The notes beneath the pieces were generated by a model that was given only the letters and a program-made list of their open reading frames with translations, searched no databases and had not been told where the DNA came from. A DNA stretch of 64,000 nucleotides from Dermacentor variabilis. Its lineage: Eukaryota > Arthropoda > Arachnida > Ixodida > Ixodidae. A program made the translations under genes and the position numbers. Of this stretch, positions 9,919 through 20,399 are shown piece by piece (positions within the stretch are counted from its first letter, which is position 1; the number at the start of each line of letters is the position of its first letter). The DNA lies in NCBI RefSeq assembly GCF_050947875.1, contig NC_134573.1, positions 49,114,115 to 49,178,114 on the forward strand, given 5' to 3'.

Positions 9919-11028
9919 CTGTGCAAGGTGCTCCACATTTACAGAGAGGCAGGTGGCGACGCTAAGCAGGACATAAACTTCAGCGCTTAAAACGGTTGAC
10001 GATTTGGTCGAGGATAAGACTGCGTACACGCACCTGTATTCTACTACAGAGTAACCCCAGCAGGCTAAGGCTGGTGATTGCGTCACCGCTAATACCGACG
10101 TAGTAAAAAGGCACACAGTTGGCCCACGCGTCAATGTGACTTGAAGTAAGCGGCTGACGTCGAAGAAGTTTCTGCGACTACACTAGAGAGTTTTGAGCCC
10201 GCATGTATTCGTATCCATGTTTAGAGATACTGGAACGCCAAAAAAGAGAACGCACGCTGCAACGCTGGTGCGCTGGTGGTGGTACCCCTCGGCGCGTTTG
10301 CAAACCATAATATCTTACAAACATTTTTCTTTTGCATGGAAGCTCTCGTCAAAAGGAAGCACCACTGTTGCATAAATTGATTTTAATGCTTTCCGCGTCT
10401 TTATACCAGCGGCTGTATATCGCAATCTTCATTGGAATAACAGTTTGTAACGACATCTTTTTCTCGGCGTCACAACACGGGCAACGAGCGCTGGTGATCA
10501 CGCTAACACCTGCTGTAGTCTTAGACCATAAATTGTATAGCGTATGGACGGCTCAAATTTCTCTACCATAGTGTTAATAAGAAAGAAACCTTTACCTCAA
10601 GTATTTCTCCAGATTATTTTATTTATTGTTCTTTGGTCAATTTTTTCACCTAATGCTGGTTTCTCAGTGTGGCTCGCAAATGAAATAATACGTTTGAAGT
10701 GAAACGTGTTTTTTATGTGTTGTACAAAATGCGTCTTCGATCAATTACACGACGGGTCCTGAGAGCCGCAGAGTTTAAGATGTTAAAATAAAAGTAGTGG
10801 TCAAGAAAGTTTACAACCAAGTGCAGGGCAATTCGTAGTGTGAATAAACTACCCGGAGTCATCAAAAAGAAAGTGATGAAAAACAACTGCAGTAAATTGG
10901 CTTCAAATGACGGAAACAACAAAGACTGGAAATTTACAAATAAGGCAAGAAAGAAAGTAGCAGGGTATATCTGTACGATAGCACAAAGGGCAGTGCATCG
11001 CTACAAGAGGTTTGAGCTGTCTGCTGAT
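9919..11028. other. Astacin intron, proximal part; nothing recognised
   Basis: No exon or named repeat is visible between the catalytic exon and the RTE insertion. Just outside, at 9655-9671, there is a 17-base A run. Open frames at 9886-10134, 10193-10375 and 10840-11064 show no motif. Confidence 0.45.
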
Positions 11029-11038
11029 GACAAAACAT

Positions 11039-13029
11039 CATCATCATCGTCATCATCAGCCTAGTTACGCCCACTGCAGGGCAAAGGCCTCTCCCATACT
11101 TCTCTAACTACCCCGGCCATGTACTAATTGTGGCCATGTTGTCCCTGCAAACGTCTTAATTTCATGCGCCCACCTAACTTTCTGCCGCCCCCTGCTACGC
11201 TTCCCTTCCCTTGGAATCCAGTCCGTAACCCTTAATGACCATCGGTTGTTTTCCCTCCTCATTACATGTCCTGCCCATGCCCATTTCTTTTTCTTGATTT
11301 CAACAAAGATGTCGTTTACCCGCGTTTGTTGCCTCACCCAATCTGCTCTTTTCTTATCCCTTAACGTTACACCCATCATTCTTCTTTCCATAGCTCGTTG
11401 CGTCGTCCTCAATTTCAGCAGAACCCTTTTCGTAAGCCTCCAGGTTTCTGCCCCATATGTGAGTACTGGTAACACACAGCTGTTATACACTTTCTTTTGA
11501 GGGATAGTGGCAACCTGCTGTTCATGATTTGAGAATGCCTGCCAAACACACCCCAGCCCATTCTTATTCTTCTGGTTATTTCAGTCTCATGATCCGGATC
11601 CGTGGTCACTACCTGCCCTAGGTAGATGTATTCCCTTACCACTTCCAGTGCTTCGCTACCTATCGTAAACTGCTGTTCTCTTCCGAGACTGTTAAACAAT
11701 ACTTTAGTTTTCTGCAGATTAATTTTCAGACCCACCCTTCTGCTTTGCCTCTCCAGGTCAGTGAGCATGCATTGCAATTGGTCTCCTGAGTTACTAAGTA
11801 AGGCAATATCATCAGCGAATCGCAAGTTGCTAAGGTATTCTCCATCAACTTTTATCACCAATTCTTCCGACTCCAAGCCTCTGAATACCTCCTGTAAACA
11901 TGCTGTGAATAGCATTGGAGATATCGTATCTCCCTGTTTGACGCCTTTCTTTATAGGGATTTTGTTGCTCTCTTTGTGGAGGACTGCGGTGGCTGTGGAG
12001 CCGCTACAGATATCTTCCAGTATTTTTAAATATGGCTCATCTACACGCTGATTCCGTAATGCCTCCATGACAGCTGAGGTTTCGACTGAATCAAACGCTT
12101 TCTCGTAATCAATGAAAGCTATATATAAGGGTTGGTTCTATTCTGTACATTTCTCTATCACTTGATTGACAGTGTGAATATGGTCTATTGTTGAGTAGCC
12201 TTTACGGAATCCTGCCTGGGCCTTTGGTTGACAGAAGTCTAAGGTGTTCCTGATTCTATTTGCGATTACCTTAGTAAATACTTTGTAGGCAACGGACAGT
12301 AAGCTGATCGGTCTATAATTTTTCAAGTCTTTGGCGTCCCCTTTCTTATGGATTAGGATTATGTTAGCATTCTTCCAAGATTCCGGTACGCTCGAGGTTA
12401 TGAGGCATTGCGTATATAGGGTGGCCAGTTTCTCTAGAACAATCTGACCACCATCCTTCAACAAATCTGCTGGTACCTGATCCTCCCCAGCTGCCTTCCC
12501 CCTTTGCATAGCTCCTAAGGCTTTCTTTACTTCTTCTGGCGTTACCTGTGGGATTTCGAATTCCTATAGGCTATTCTCTCTTCCACTATCGTCGTGGGTG
12601 CCACTGATACTGTATAAATCTCTATAGAACTCCTCAGCCACTTGAACTATCTCATCCATATTAGTAACGATATTGCCGGCTTTGTCTCTTAACGCACACA
12701 TCTGATTCTTGCGTATTCCTAGTTTCTTCTTCACTGTTTTTAGGCTTCCTCCGTTCCTGAGAGCCTGTTCAATTCTATCCATATTATAGTTTCTGATGTC
12801 CGCTGTCTTACGCTTGTTGATTAACTTAGAAAGTTCTGCCAGTTCTATTCTAGCTGTAGGGTTAGAGGCTTTCATACATTGGCGTTTCTTGATCAGATCT
12901 TTCGTCTCCTGCGATAGCTTACTGGTTTCCTTTATAACGGCGTTACCACCGACTTCTATTGCGCGCTCCTTAATGGTGCCCATGAGATTGTCGTTCATTG
13001 CTGCAACACTAAGGTCCTTAGGAGCTTAG
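11039..13029 (-). mobile_element. RTE-type LINE, 5' truncated, with 10-bp TSD
   Basis: This minus-strand insertion is flanked by the direct repeat GACAAAACAT at 11029-11038 and 13030-13039. It ends at its 3' side in a CAT/GAT-rich microsatellite tail (11039-11058), as RTE elements often do. The coding part starts inside the protein (about 12998), so the 5' end is missing. I recall this 3' end as a very common tick repeat. It lies in the first astacin intron, on the same strand as the gene. Confidence 0.88.
11104..12998 (-). pseudogene. RTE reverse transcriptase, broken
   Basis: The linker before RT lies at 12998-12564. The fingers with N-Y-R-P-I-S-L-L-S are at about 12315-12345, the palm with F-A-D-D-I-A-L-L-S near 11810, and the thumb and C-terminal region with W-A-W-A-G-H-V-M-R-R at 11490-11104. 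The first three parts share one frame, broken only by stop codons at about 12561-12563 and 12135-12137. A shift near 11450 separates the C-terminal part. The catalytic F-A-D-D is intact, but the protein cannot be made whole. No RNase H is present, as expected for RTE. Confidence 0.88.
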
Positions 13030-13039
13030 GACAAAACAT

Positions 13040-14071
13040 ACAGCCGCAAATATTCGTAACCGGGTTAGGCATTGCATCTGATGCAGCAAAAGTAATGAAA
13101 CTAATTAGAGCTTCGCAACTGACTGCCAAGATATTCGTTCAGCAAAGGCCCTAGAGAACATGGGCCTTTTAGAAGCGCTGGGATTCAAAGCGTTAACTTG
13201 ATAAGTCTCAATAACAAATATATGAAGTACAGGGGGCGGGGGGGGGGGAGCAGGGAAAAGATTGATAAAGCCGGAGTCGCTACAGTCATATGTTCTAGAG
13301 ATAGAGGTTCTAATTTAGAGCGAAATAGCAAAGAGAGGCAGAATGCTAGGCCACTTGGCATGTACATAATACCTGATTATAGCTTAAGCGGGCTCGTGAC
13401 AGTCACTGCAGCATTGCGAATAGGAACAATCATCATCATAAAATAATTATCATCATCACCGTCATCATAATCCTGTTTGTCCCTCCTACTTCTGGTCCTA
13501 CTAACGTCAGCTTTCTTCTCAGCGTAGTTATATCCGCACGTTCGAATCCACTTATGCAGAGATATTTAAATGTTGTGCTCGGCTCCGAACCGGAAGTCAC
13601 AAGTAGCATGCAGGCTTCTTGCTGAGCCATGTGGCTGCTGGGAAATCGAAACGTGTATGGGCAACCGGCACTAAATTTCCTCTCGCCCGTACTAGCACCA
13701 CACAACACATAGCCTAGAGAGCACAGAAAACAATTTTCAACCGCACATGCCGCAATTTCGCGTCAGTAAATTGACCGCTTATCTTGAGGCACATTTGTGA
13801 AACTCCTGACCTGACTAGGCAACGGCCTGCTACGGCTTACGTTAAGTGCGGTGGTTGGAAAGAATAACGAATGAAAATTATAGAAGGAAATTCCGTTCAC
13901 TGATTGCTGCCGGGTGGTCGATGAGTATAGGCTAACCACTACTGAAGTTTATGTTGTCATAAGTTCAGTTTTCAAAATACCAAAGAGTCACGGCAAATGT
14001 CTTTTGTTTGCTTTATTTCAAGACGGATCTATTTAAAGAACAATGAAATGCCGAGTAATATCGGCGCTTAC
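13040..14071. other. Astacin intron sequence; simple repeats only
   Basis: It includes a 10-base G run near 13237-13246 and a CAT-rich stretch at about 13428-13468. No exon or transposon protein is recognised. Confidence 0.45.
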
Positions 14072-14192
14072 CCTTCCCCGGACATAAGGCGGACATAGTC
14101 TGTCTGGTTGGTCCGTTTAACAAAGCGTACACACGACTTCTTCTCGATCCAGTTCATGACATTGCTGATGATGTTGGCCTTAAGATCTGTGC
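14072..14192 (-). CDS. Astacin metalloprotease, N-terminal catalytic exon
   Basis: The minus-strand exon of 121 bases follows a TTTCACAG acceptor (ending at 14193) and is followed by a GTAAGC donor (starting at 14071). It encodes 39 full codons ending in S-C-V-R-F-V-K-R-T-N, D-Y-V-R-L and S-G-E. This is the family region C-I-R-F-x-x-R-T that precedes the zinc site, with the first conserved cysteine. Two leftover bases GG join the G opening exon 9743-9918 to give glycine, as expected before C-Y-S-Y. It begins in phase with two bases of a split codon, so at least one more upstream exon must exist. I did not find the signal peptide, propeptide or the W-P-G-G-x-I-P-Y start of the mature enzyme in the window; they may lie beyond the retroelement nest. 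Confidence 0.9.
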
Positions 14193-14518
14193 CTGTGAAA
14201 GAAGGGAGAGTATGCTTGTGGGGGTTAGAATTAGGAATTGATTTCACGCGGCTTTACGAGTGTTTGTCTGCATCAGGAAGGGATATCCCTGATGTAACCA
14301 AGGCAAATACACGATTGCTTAGTCAACCAATCTCACTGCTCTATTGTAAATCATTTGCGTACGTACATCGACAAACATTAAAGGAACTTTCCTAGGCAGC
14401 GTAAAAAAAGGGGGGATCAATGAGTATTCATACAATAGTAATGCGTTAGCGTTAGTTTACACGTTGTCGACTCTTTTGTACGTTCCCGTCTTGTGCGGAG
14501 TGATGAGACATGCACTGA

Positions 14519-14851
14519 CTAAAGGATTGAAATCAATGCTTGTGCGGCCCTTTTGCGGAGCATGTCGCACATATCAGATGATCGTCTACTTTCCCCATTG
14601 CGGAAAGGGGGTCTTTGGGCAGGGCCGCGAGCATGGCCTTGTGGTCTGGGAAATGGCAGATAACGTACTTTACAGAATCTATGGAAGGCTGGTGAAAGAC
14701 CGTGTTGATGCACGCGCTTCGCTCGGTGGAGATGGACCCACTGATCTTGACAAAGGTCGACGCTTTCATCGAGCTCTTGAACGAGCTTGCGGTGCTTCTT
14801 GATGTCCTGGTTGAACGACGGCTGCACGTCTTCATGACGTAGCCTCTGCAT
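14519..14851 (-). pseudogene. Unrecognised frameshifted coding-like ORF
   Basis: Two minus-strand frames overlap here (14851-14519 and 14835-14533). The first looks coding in its early part (K-K-H-R-K-L-V-Q-E-L-D-E-S-V-D-L-C), and the second in its later part (S-A-C-I-N-T-V, K-Y-V-I-C-H-F and L-I-C-A-T-C). Both use mainly C or G at third positions. That pattern suggests one short cysteine-containing protein or exon broken by a single shift around 14735-14750. I do not recognise a family. It could also be two chance frames in GC-richer DNA. Confidence 0.3.
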
Positions 14852-15599
14852 TTCTCGCTCGCTTCCCTCTTAAAGAATCACTCATGCCACTCGTGGGAAG
14901 CATGGCACCGATCGCTACTTTCAAATATACAGCCGATGGAACACGAACGCAGCCACTAACTCGCCTATCGGAATGCGCGACACGGTTCCACACTTGCCCG
15001 GGAGCGCAGGGCATACTCGCCGTTGCAGCGCATATCAGTAACCTCGCGTCTATTTTCTAAGCTTTTCGTACGCTTGATTGCGCATAAACCGCTGCACAAG
15101 CAGCAACGTCCAAGCAAAGACGCACCGATATTCCCTGCAGCAGCCTTGAAGCACTTGCTTTTCGAATACGCGTGTCATAGAGAAGACGTCGCGCGCGGTT
15201 GAGCATTTCTGCTTCTCCACTTCCGAACGCGTCAAGCCACAAATTGATCTTGTAATCAATATACTCCGTTCCATAAATAGCAGTCAATGCTGTGGAAGCT
15301 AAGGATTCAGTTCGGTCCGGAATGAATGAATGCATAACATTATATGGACAGGATTAAAACCAAACAGGAACTGCGGGGCGTGGGAGGCAACGGACAGATC
15401 TACTCGCGGTAGAGCTCCAGCCATCCCATGGCGCAACGAAAGGCGTCTTCCTTTAGGCCAGGCTCAGAGCTGCCTAGGGCAGCCCCTCCCAAGCTCCACA
15501 CCCTTAAGTTGTGGGGGAGGGTAGTGGGGTGGGCATTCTAGAAGTGTGCCGTTGTAGTTAGCATAAGGGGCAGCGCAACGATAGCAGCCGGGATCGAGA
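14852..15599. other. No assigned gene; possible 3' part of LINE nearby
   Basis: A 92-codon minus-strand frame at 15057-15335 has no recognisable motif. The part from about 15340 to 15600 may be 3' untranslated sequence of the neighbouring minus-strand LINE, but I cannot place its boundary. Confidence 0.35.
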
Positions 15600-15647
15600 A
15601 GTCAGTCGGGGTATAATTTATTCAGGAGTGCCGGAATTCTGGAGTGC

Positions 15648-16109
15648 TCATGATGATGCTGAGGTGATTGTGTGCGTCTGCAGTTGCCTCCATAGGATTT
15701 CCGATTCCCTCGAGGGGGAACGAATGAGAGGGGGTAAAGTACGTTGAGATGACTTGTAATGTTGGCACATGTCGTCGTGTGTGATTAGTCTATCACGCGA
15801 GGAGCTGGGCTCAGCCGGCGCTTGTGTTGTCTGTGTTTGGTTTGTAAAACCTCGGGCGCAGGCATGGGCGGCTGCGTTGCGCGTCAAGCCCTCATGCGCA
15901 GGAGTCCAAGTGAGTGTGACTTCTGATTGAACTGCGGATTTGCGTGCGATTATTCCAGCCAGTTTGTCGATAAACCCAGCTTCATAGTTGTACATGGCTG
16001 GTTTACAATCGCTGATGACAGTGGTGGCTGAGGGAATAGTGAAAGCCAGCGCTATGGCTACTTCTTCTGCCTGCTGTGTGACAAAGGTGCATATAGAGGC
16101 CGCAGCCAC
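15648..16109 (-). pseudogene. LINE A RNase H domain
   Basis: The minus-strand frame has A-E-E-V-A-I-A-L-A (the helix with the catalytic Glu), S-D-C-K-P-A-M (the S-D-S/C-K block with an Asp) and W-T-P-A-H-E-G (normally W-x-P-G-H-x-G). The first catalytic Asp would lie upstream in another frame. RNase H would remove RNA from the RNA-DNA hybrid made during retroposition. The frame is a fragment. Confidence 0.75.
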
Positions 16110-16472
16110 GCGCTGGCATTATGGAGATACTGCCGTGAGCGCGAATTTATGGGGGTGTGAGGGGTATTCTGCGGCGTCTACGTATAGTCTACCGGGTAGT
16201 TGGTCGTCGTGGCGGCGCAGCGCTCACACCCGAGCCACTGTCCGCATATGGTTATGCAGGGGGTGCATGTTCCGGGGAAGCGGTGGTTCATACCGTTTGG
16301 CTTGTACCTCACTCCGAAGAGGAACTTTGCTTGCAAGTTGGAAGGAAGGGTTAATGACAAGGCTGCCAAGTATGCATCTTTCGTTAGTGGATTTTGTGAA
16401 TCGGTAGTACTGTGCATTCAGGTGTGCTTCAAGCAACTCTGAGACCGTGTTATGTGCTCCGGTGGCAAGAAA

Positions 16473-17988
16473 TCATTCCGTGGACGTTCTCATGGTTAGA
16501 CCGAGGCCGCATTTATGAACCTTGTGAATAAGTGTATTCATCTCCTCGTCCTCCCGTTTAGTGAGAGTGAAGTAAGGCACAGTATACCTAATGTGAGGGA
16601 TGACGAATGCTTGAACGAGTTGGAGAAGTTCTCGTTCTCGCAAGCCCCTTCTCTTGTGTGATACTCTGCCAGTCAACGAAATTGTCTGATCAAGGGATTG
16701 CCTTAGCCTATAAATGGTAGTTGTGTTTTGACATTGTTCTTTATGGTGAGACCTACCACGCGAATGTTATCAACGAAAGGAATGTCAGTGCCATCTAATG
16801 AGATATGAATTGGGGTCGTATGTTTTTCCGCTCGTTTGTGTGCGGCTACAAGCAGGAGCTCTGATTTGGTTGGAGCGTACGTCAGGTTAGGGCTACTGTG
16901 CGCATTCGTTGACCCTGTACGTGGCTTTCTACAGGCGTTCCTGCACATCAGAGTCCGTATCACCGGCCCTGATTCATATGGGGATGTCGTCCGCATATAA
17001 GGCGAAGGAGAAACTTGGGATTGCCTAAAGTTAGCGCGTGATGTTTAGCATCGGGAAGTTAAAGAGAAAAGGGGATAGCGCCAACCCTCGGGGCATTCTA
17101 AAGCTGCCGAGCTTGCATTCCGAGGAACGCTCTGCACCCATACGAATGGTGGCCTTTCCATCTGTGAGAAAATTGGAGACGTACTTAAAGGTAACGCTCT
17201 CCAATGACTAGTCTATTAGGATGCTTCAATATGGCTGCATGGCTTACATTATTTAAGGCCCCAAGAAGGTCAAGTCAGAGGAAAGCTTTCGTGTCGAGAC
17301 CTGGGCGCTGTTTAAATATATCCTTTTCAAGTGGGAGCATGACTTCCAGGGTAGATAAATGGTTACGTAAACCAATCATTTCGGTTAGAATGATCCCTGT
17401 CTCCTCCACGTATGCCGTTAGTAGCTTGAGAATAACATGCCCTAGCAAGTTGCACGGAGATGACGTAAGGTAGGTGGGGCGTAAGTTATCGGCGTGAATG
17501 GGTTTGCCTGGTTTTGGAATAAAGATGTCCCTGGTGTCTCGCTATTGCTTAGGGTGGGCTACCGTCTCGGAGCATGCGGTAAAGGATTTTGTGAATACAG
17601 CAACCGCTTGCCTGTCGAAGTTACAGGGCATTTTATTAGATACCTGAATCAACCCCAATGCCGGCGTCGTTTTGAGGCTGGCCATAGTGTCTGAAACCTC
17701 AGCCTCCGTAAGCGGGACATCCAGTTCTGGATTGCGAAATGTTATGTAATTGACGTGGGGATCTTTTGCCTTCGAGAGGAGGTGCTTATCGTGTAACACT
17801 TGGAAACAGCTTGCAAGATCATCTTGTCGCTGGTGCATTAATTCATTGATCTGATGACCACACAAAGTTTTACATTGACTTGGATCAACATGGTGCCTGA
17901 ATAGATGCCACGTCCACTTATTGCTCAGTCGCCCACTCAGCCTTTCTTCCTGTTGTCTCTTATAGCTGTCTAACCAGTTGCTCAGCAT
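16473..17988 (-). pseudogene. LINE A reverse transcriptase, broken into several frames
   Basis: Pieces include an N-terminal RT linker (17988-17542), the palm with Y-A-D-D near 16990, a thumb segment with N-I-R-V-V-G-L-T-I (about 16765) and a post-RT segment with P-H-I-R-Y (about 16590). They occur in the right order on the minus strand but in changing frames. This is a decayed RT. Confidence 0.75.
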
Positions 17989-18161
17989 AGTCCAGGATTT
18001 CCAGGTCCAGCTTCGCTATGTGGTGTCGCAGCTTCCTTTATTAGCGTTGTCCTCTCCACCTTGGTAAGAGCTGGCTCTTCGCCGTCAGCATGTGCAGGTG
18101 TTTCGCGTCAATTTCCTGCATCTGTGCCTCCTCGAGTAGGGTAGTGGTATATCAGAGCGCA

Positions 18162-18551
18162 TCATTCCATTAACTGCTGAACCCATTGTTCTATGTCAAG
18201 AATGTCGGCTGACGGCTGCCCTGCCTTGTATTCTCGGAATTTAGCCCCGTCTGTGACACTCAGTTGAGTGTTATGAAATAGTTTGTGATCATAGCTAAGG
18301 GAAGTTTGAACAATTTCGTGATCGCTACCTATATTCTCCTCTAATTGGAGCCAATCTACACTTTTGGTGTGACGGGAGAGCGTAAGCTCAGGTGTGGTAT
18401 ACATGGAGACACTATTACCTAGTATCATCGGAGTGTGTATGTTATTATGTAAGGTAAGGTGCGAGTCTTGAATGAGTTCCCATATTTTTCTAACGTTATG
18501 GGAGCTGGTTGTGTACTCCGAAGTTTGATGCGGTGCATTGAAGTCACTCAC
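18162..18551 (-). pseudogene. LINE A endonuclease, C-terminal part
   Basis: The minus-strand frame starts at S-D-F-N-A-P-H, the D-F-N/G-D-F-N active-site block of AP endonucleases. It contains G-N-S-V, P-E-L-T-L-S-R and G-S-D-H-E-I-V, the terminal S-D-H catalytic block. Residues upstream to 18760 read as endonuclease in other frames (V-Y-S-K-P-K). The N-terminal part of the domain, including A-L-Q-E, is on the other side of the Gypsy insertion at about 29530-29570. Confidence 0.8.
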
Positions 18552-18762
18552 AATAATTAACGGGTGGCGGCCACCTTTTTGTTAAAGGAATAAAAGAGAG
18601 TTTCAAATTTACGTTTTTTCCTTCGGTTTGCTGTAAACTTTGAGAATCAATACGGCAGGAAATTGGTGAGATTGTGGAATAATTTTAGTGAAGTCGTCAA
18701 CTCAGGCAAATTTGGTGCGTGTAACTGTGAGTTGTCGTTTAAGGAATGCCGTGTACAACCCT

Positions 18763-18949
18763 GCAGTGGAGTGATGCCACTGGTGAGCATTATTTTGCCA
18801 CATCCAGTACGCGGCCCGCAGAGGAAGACGAAGACCTCGCGCATTGCGTAAGAGAAGAAGAGGTCCCTGCGCAATCGTTTTCAGCTGGCCTGCAATTCAA
18901 GGGTCCTACCCTTTTTTTTATCAGGTCCTGCTGCTTGTGAATCGTGACA
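18763..18949 (+). repeat. 5' LTR of Gypsy element 'A'
   Basis: This stretch matches the split 3' LTR at 23936-24054 and 29437-29511. Shared blocks are AAGACGAAGAC, CGCGCATTGCG, AAGAGAAGAAGAG and, at the end, CTGCTGCTTG followed by GAATCG-GACA. It ends in TGACA at 18949. The left end is approximate because the two copies diverge there. It abuts LINE A endonuclease sequence. Confidence 0.72.
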
Positions 18950-19129
18950 GTGGTGGATGCGCTGGGTAAATATTTGGAACGCCTGTCAACAGACCCACAT
19001 CAAGCCCAGAACGTTTTCCGCGTGTCGAAACACCCATTCAACGCGCCAGACGTCGCCTGCTAGGCCTAAGCCCAGAATTTGGTCCCCTACCAGGAAGTCT
19101 GCCTGTTACCACGAGTGCCCAACTCATGG

Positions 19130-20090
19130 CAGACCCAGGCCCTGCACAGCTGCACTCTTTTAACTCCTCGATCTGCCGTGAGCTTCGTCGGAAATGCCTA
19201 CGAGGATGCATAAGACTGGCTCGAGGAATACGAGTGCGTAGCCAAGTATAATAAGTAGCATGCTGGACAGAAGCTCTTCCATGTGTATTTCTCTCTTGAA
19301 GACGGAGCCTTCGCGTGGTTCGTAAACCGCGAGGGAATTTGGCCAAGCTAGGATGAGTTCTGCCACCAGTTACTCCATACGTTCGGGAGCACCGAAAGGT
19401 GAGACCACGCGCAGCGTTTTCTCGAATCAAAGGATTCAAAAGCCGAATAAAAATGTTGTCATGTTCGCCGAGCACATGGCTCGTCTTTGTCGTCGTGCAG
19501 ACCCCATTATGCCCGAGACAAAGAAACTCAGCCATCTCATGCGCGGCGTAAAGGAGCGGCTGTTTGCCAGTCTTTTGCGGAACCCGCCGACGAGCGTTGA
19601 TGAATTGATTAAAGAATCGACGGCCATAGAGCGCGCGTTTCACCTACGCAGCCACCATTATGATCACCTGACCGGAAATGGACCGGCAAGCACCGCAGTT
19701 GTGACGATCACAGACGAAGGTTCCTTGCGCCGGCGAATACTCCAGATTGTTGAGGAAGAAATTAAGAAGCTCACTGCCACACCAAATGAATGCACAGCTG
19801 CGTCGGTGGCTGAAGTTGTGCGCCAAGAATTAAAGCAAGCGTTTGCGGCTCCCGAGCCAAATTCCCAGGCATGGCAGCTCAGCTACGCGGATGTTGTCCG
19901 TCGACCGCCACCTCCGATGCCGACGCCGCAGTATCACCAGCAGTCAGCACCGCCATCACCTTGGTATCATAGGGAACAAGCGACGCGACCACCGCTTCAC
20001 AGAACCAACACTTAGTGCACAGCTGACTGCAGACCCGTGTGCTTCCGCTGTGGGGAAGCGCGCCACACCTGCCGTCATTGCCCTGATCGC
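19130..20090 (+). pseudogene. Gypsy A gag (capsid/nucleocapsid), broken
   Basis: A capsid-like N-terminal part is readable from about 19180 (N-A-Y-E-D, D-W-L-E-E-Y and W-F-V-N-R-E-G), with stops. The longest open part is 19353-20015 and includes E-T-K-K-L-S-H-L-M-R-G-V-K-E. A single C-C-H-C knuckle (C-F-R-C-G-E-A-R-H-T-C-type) follows in another frame at about 20040-20080. Gag would package the element RNA. The shift before the knuckle and several stops mean it is not functional. Confidence 0.75.
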
Positions 20091-20399
20091 GTGGAAGGGC
20101 GCCAATAATTCCTATCCACTGCTTGTCGTCGCGCTTTTGACGGCAGCCGAGCGAACATTGACGCGAATTCGACGAGCTCGCAAGCCAATTCTCCCGGTCG
20201 CCTGTAGCACTCTCGTCCTCCGGGACATCGTTTTCCAGCTGCAAGACGCAGTTCCACCTACGTGGTCTGATGGCGGTCTCCCAGCTCACGCCGGGGAGAC
20301 TGAAGGCCGCGACCGCAAGGAGGAAGGTTGCCGCATGTCGAAGTGCCTAAAATCCCCTATTGCCGTCGAACGAGAAGCCGATACAGCCGCATGATTTGA

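Larger units (their letters stand above)
15600..18762 (-). mobile_element. I-group LINE 'A', 3' portion (split by Gypsy)
   Basis: The minus-strand order is endonuclease (18760-18162), RT (17988-16473) and RNase H (16109-15648), followed by AATAAA at 15617-15622. The RT box A-L-Y-A-D-D-I is intact at about 16984-17005. Most of the rest is shifted or stopped. The 5' portion is found again at 29512-31130 beyond the Gypsy element, so the LINE predates that insertion. The RNase H domain after RT places it in the I/R1/LOA assemblage. Confidence 0.8.

Noticed and set aside
13428..13468. CAT-rich stretch as a second RTE tail
   Set aside because: No RTE 3' sequence adjoins it; it is treated as a simple repeat.
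14464..14802. 112-codon plus-strand frame
   Set aside because: It is the antisense of the better coding-like minus-strand frames at 14519-14851 and has no motif.
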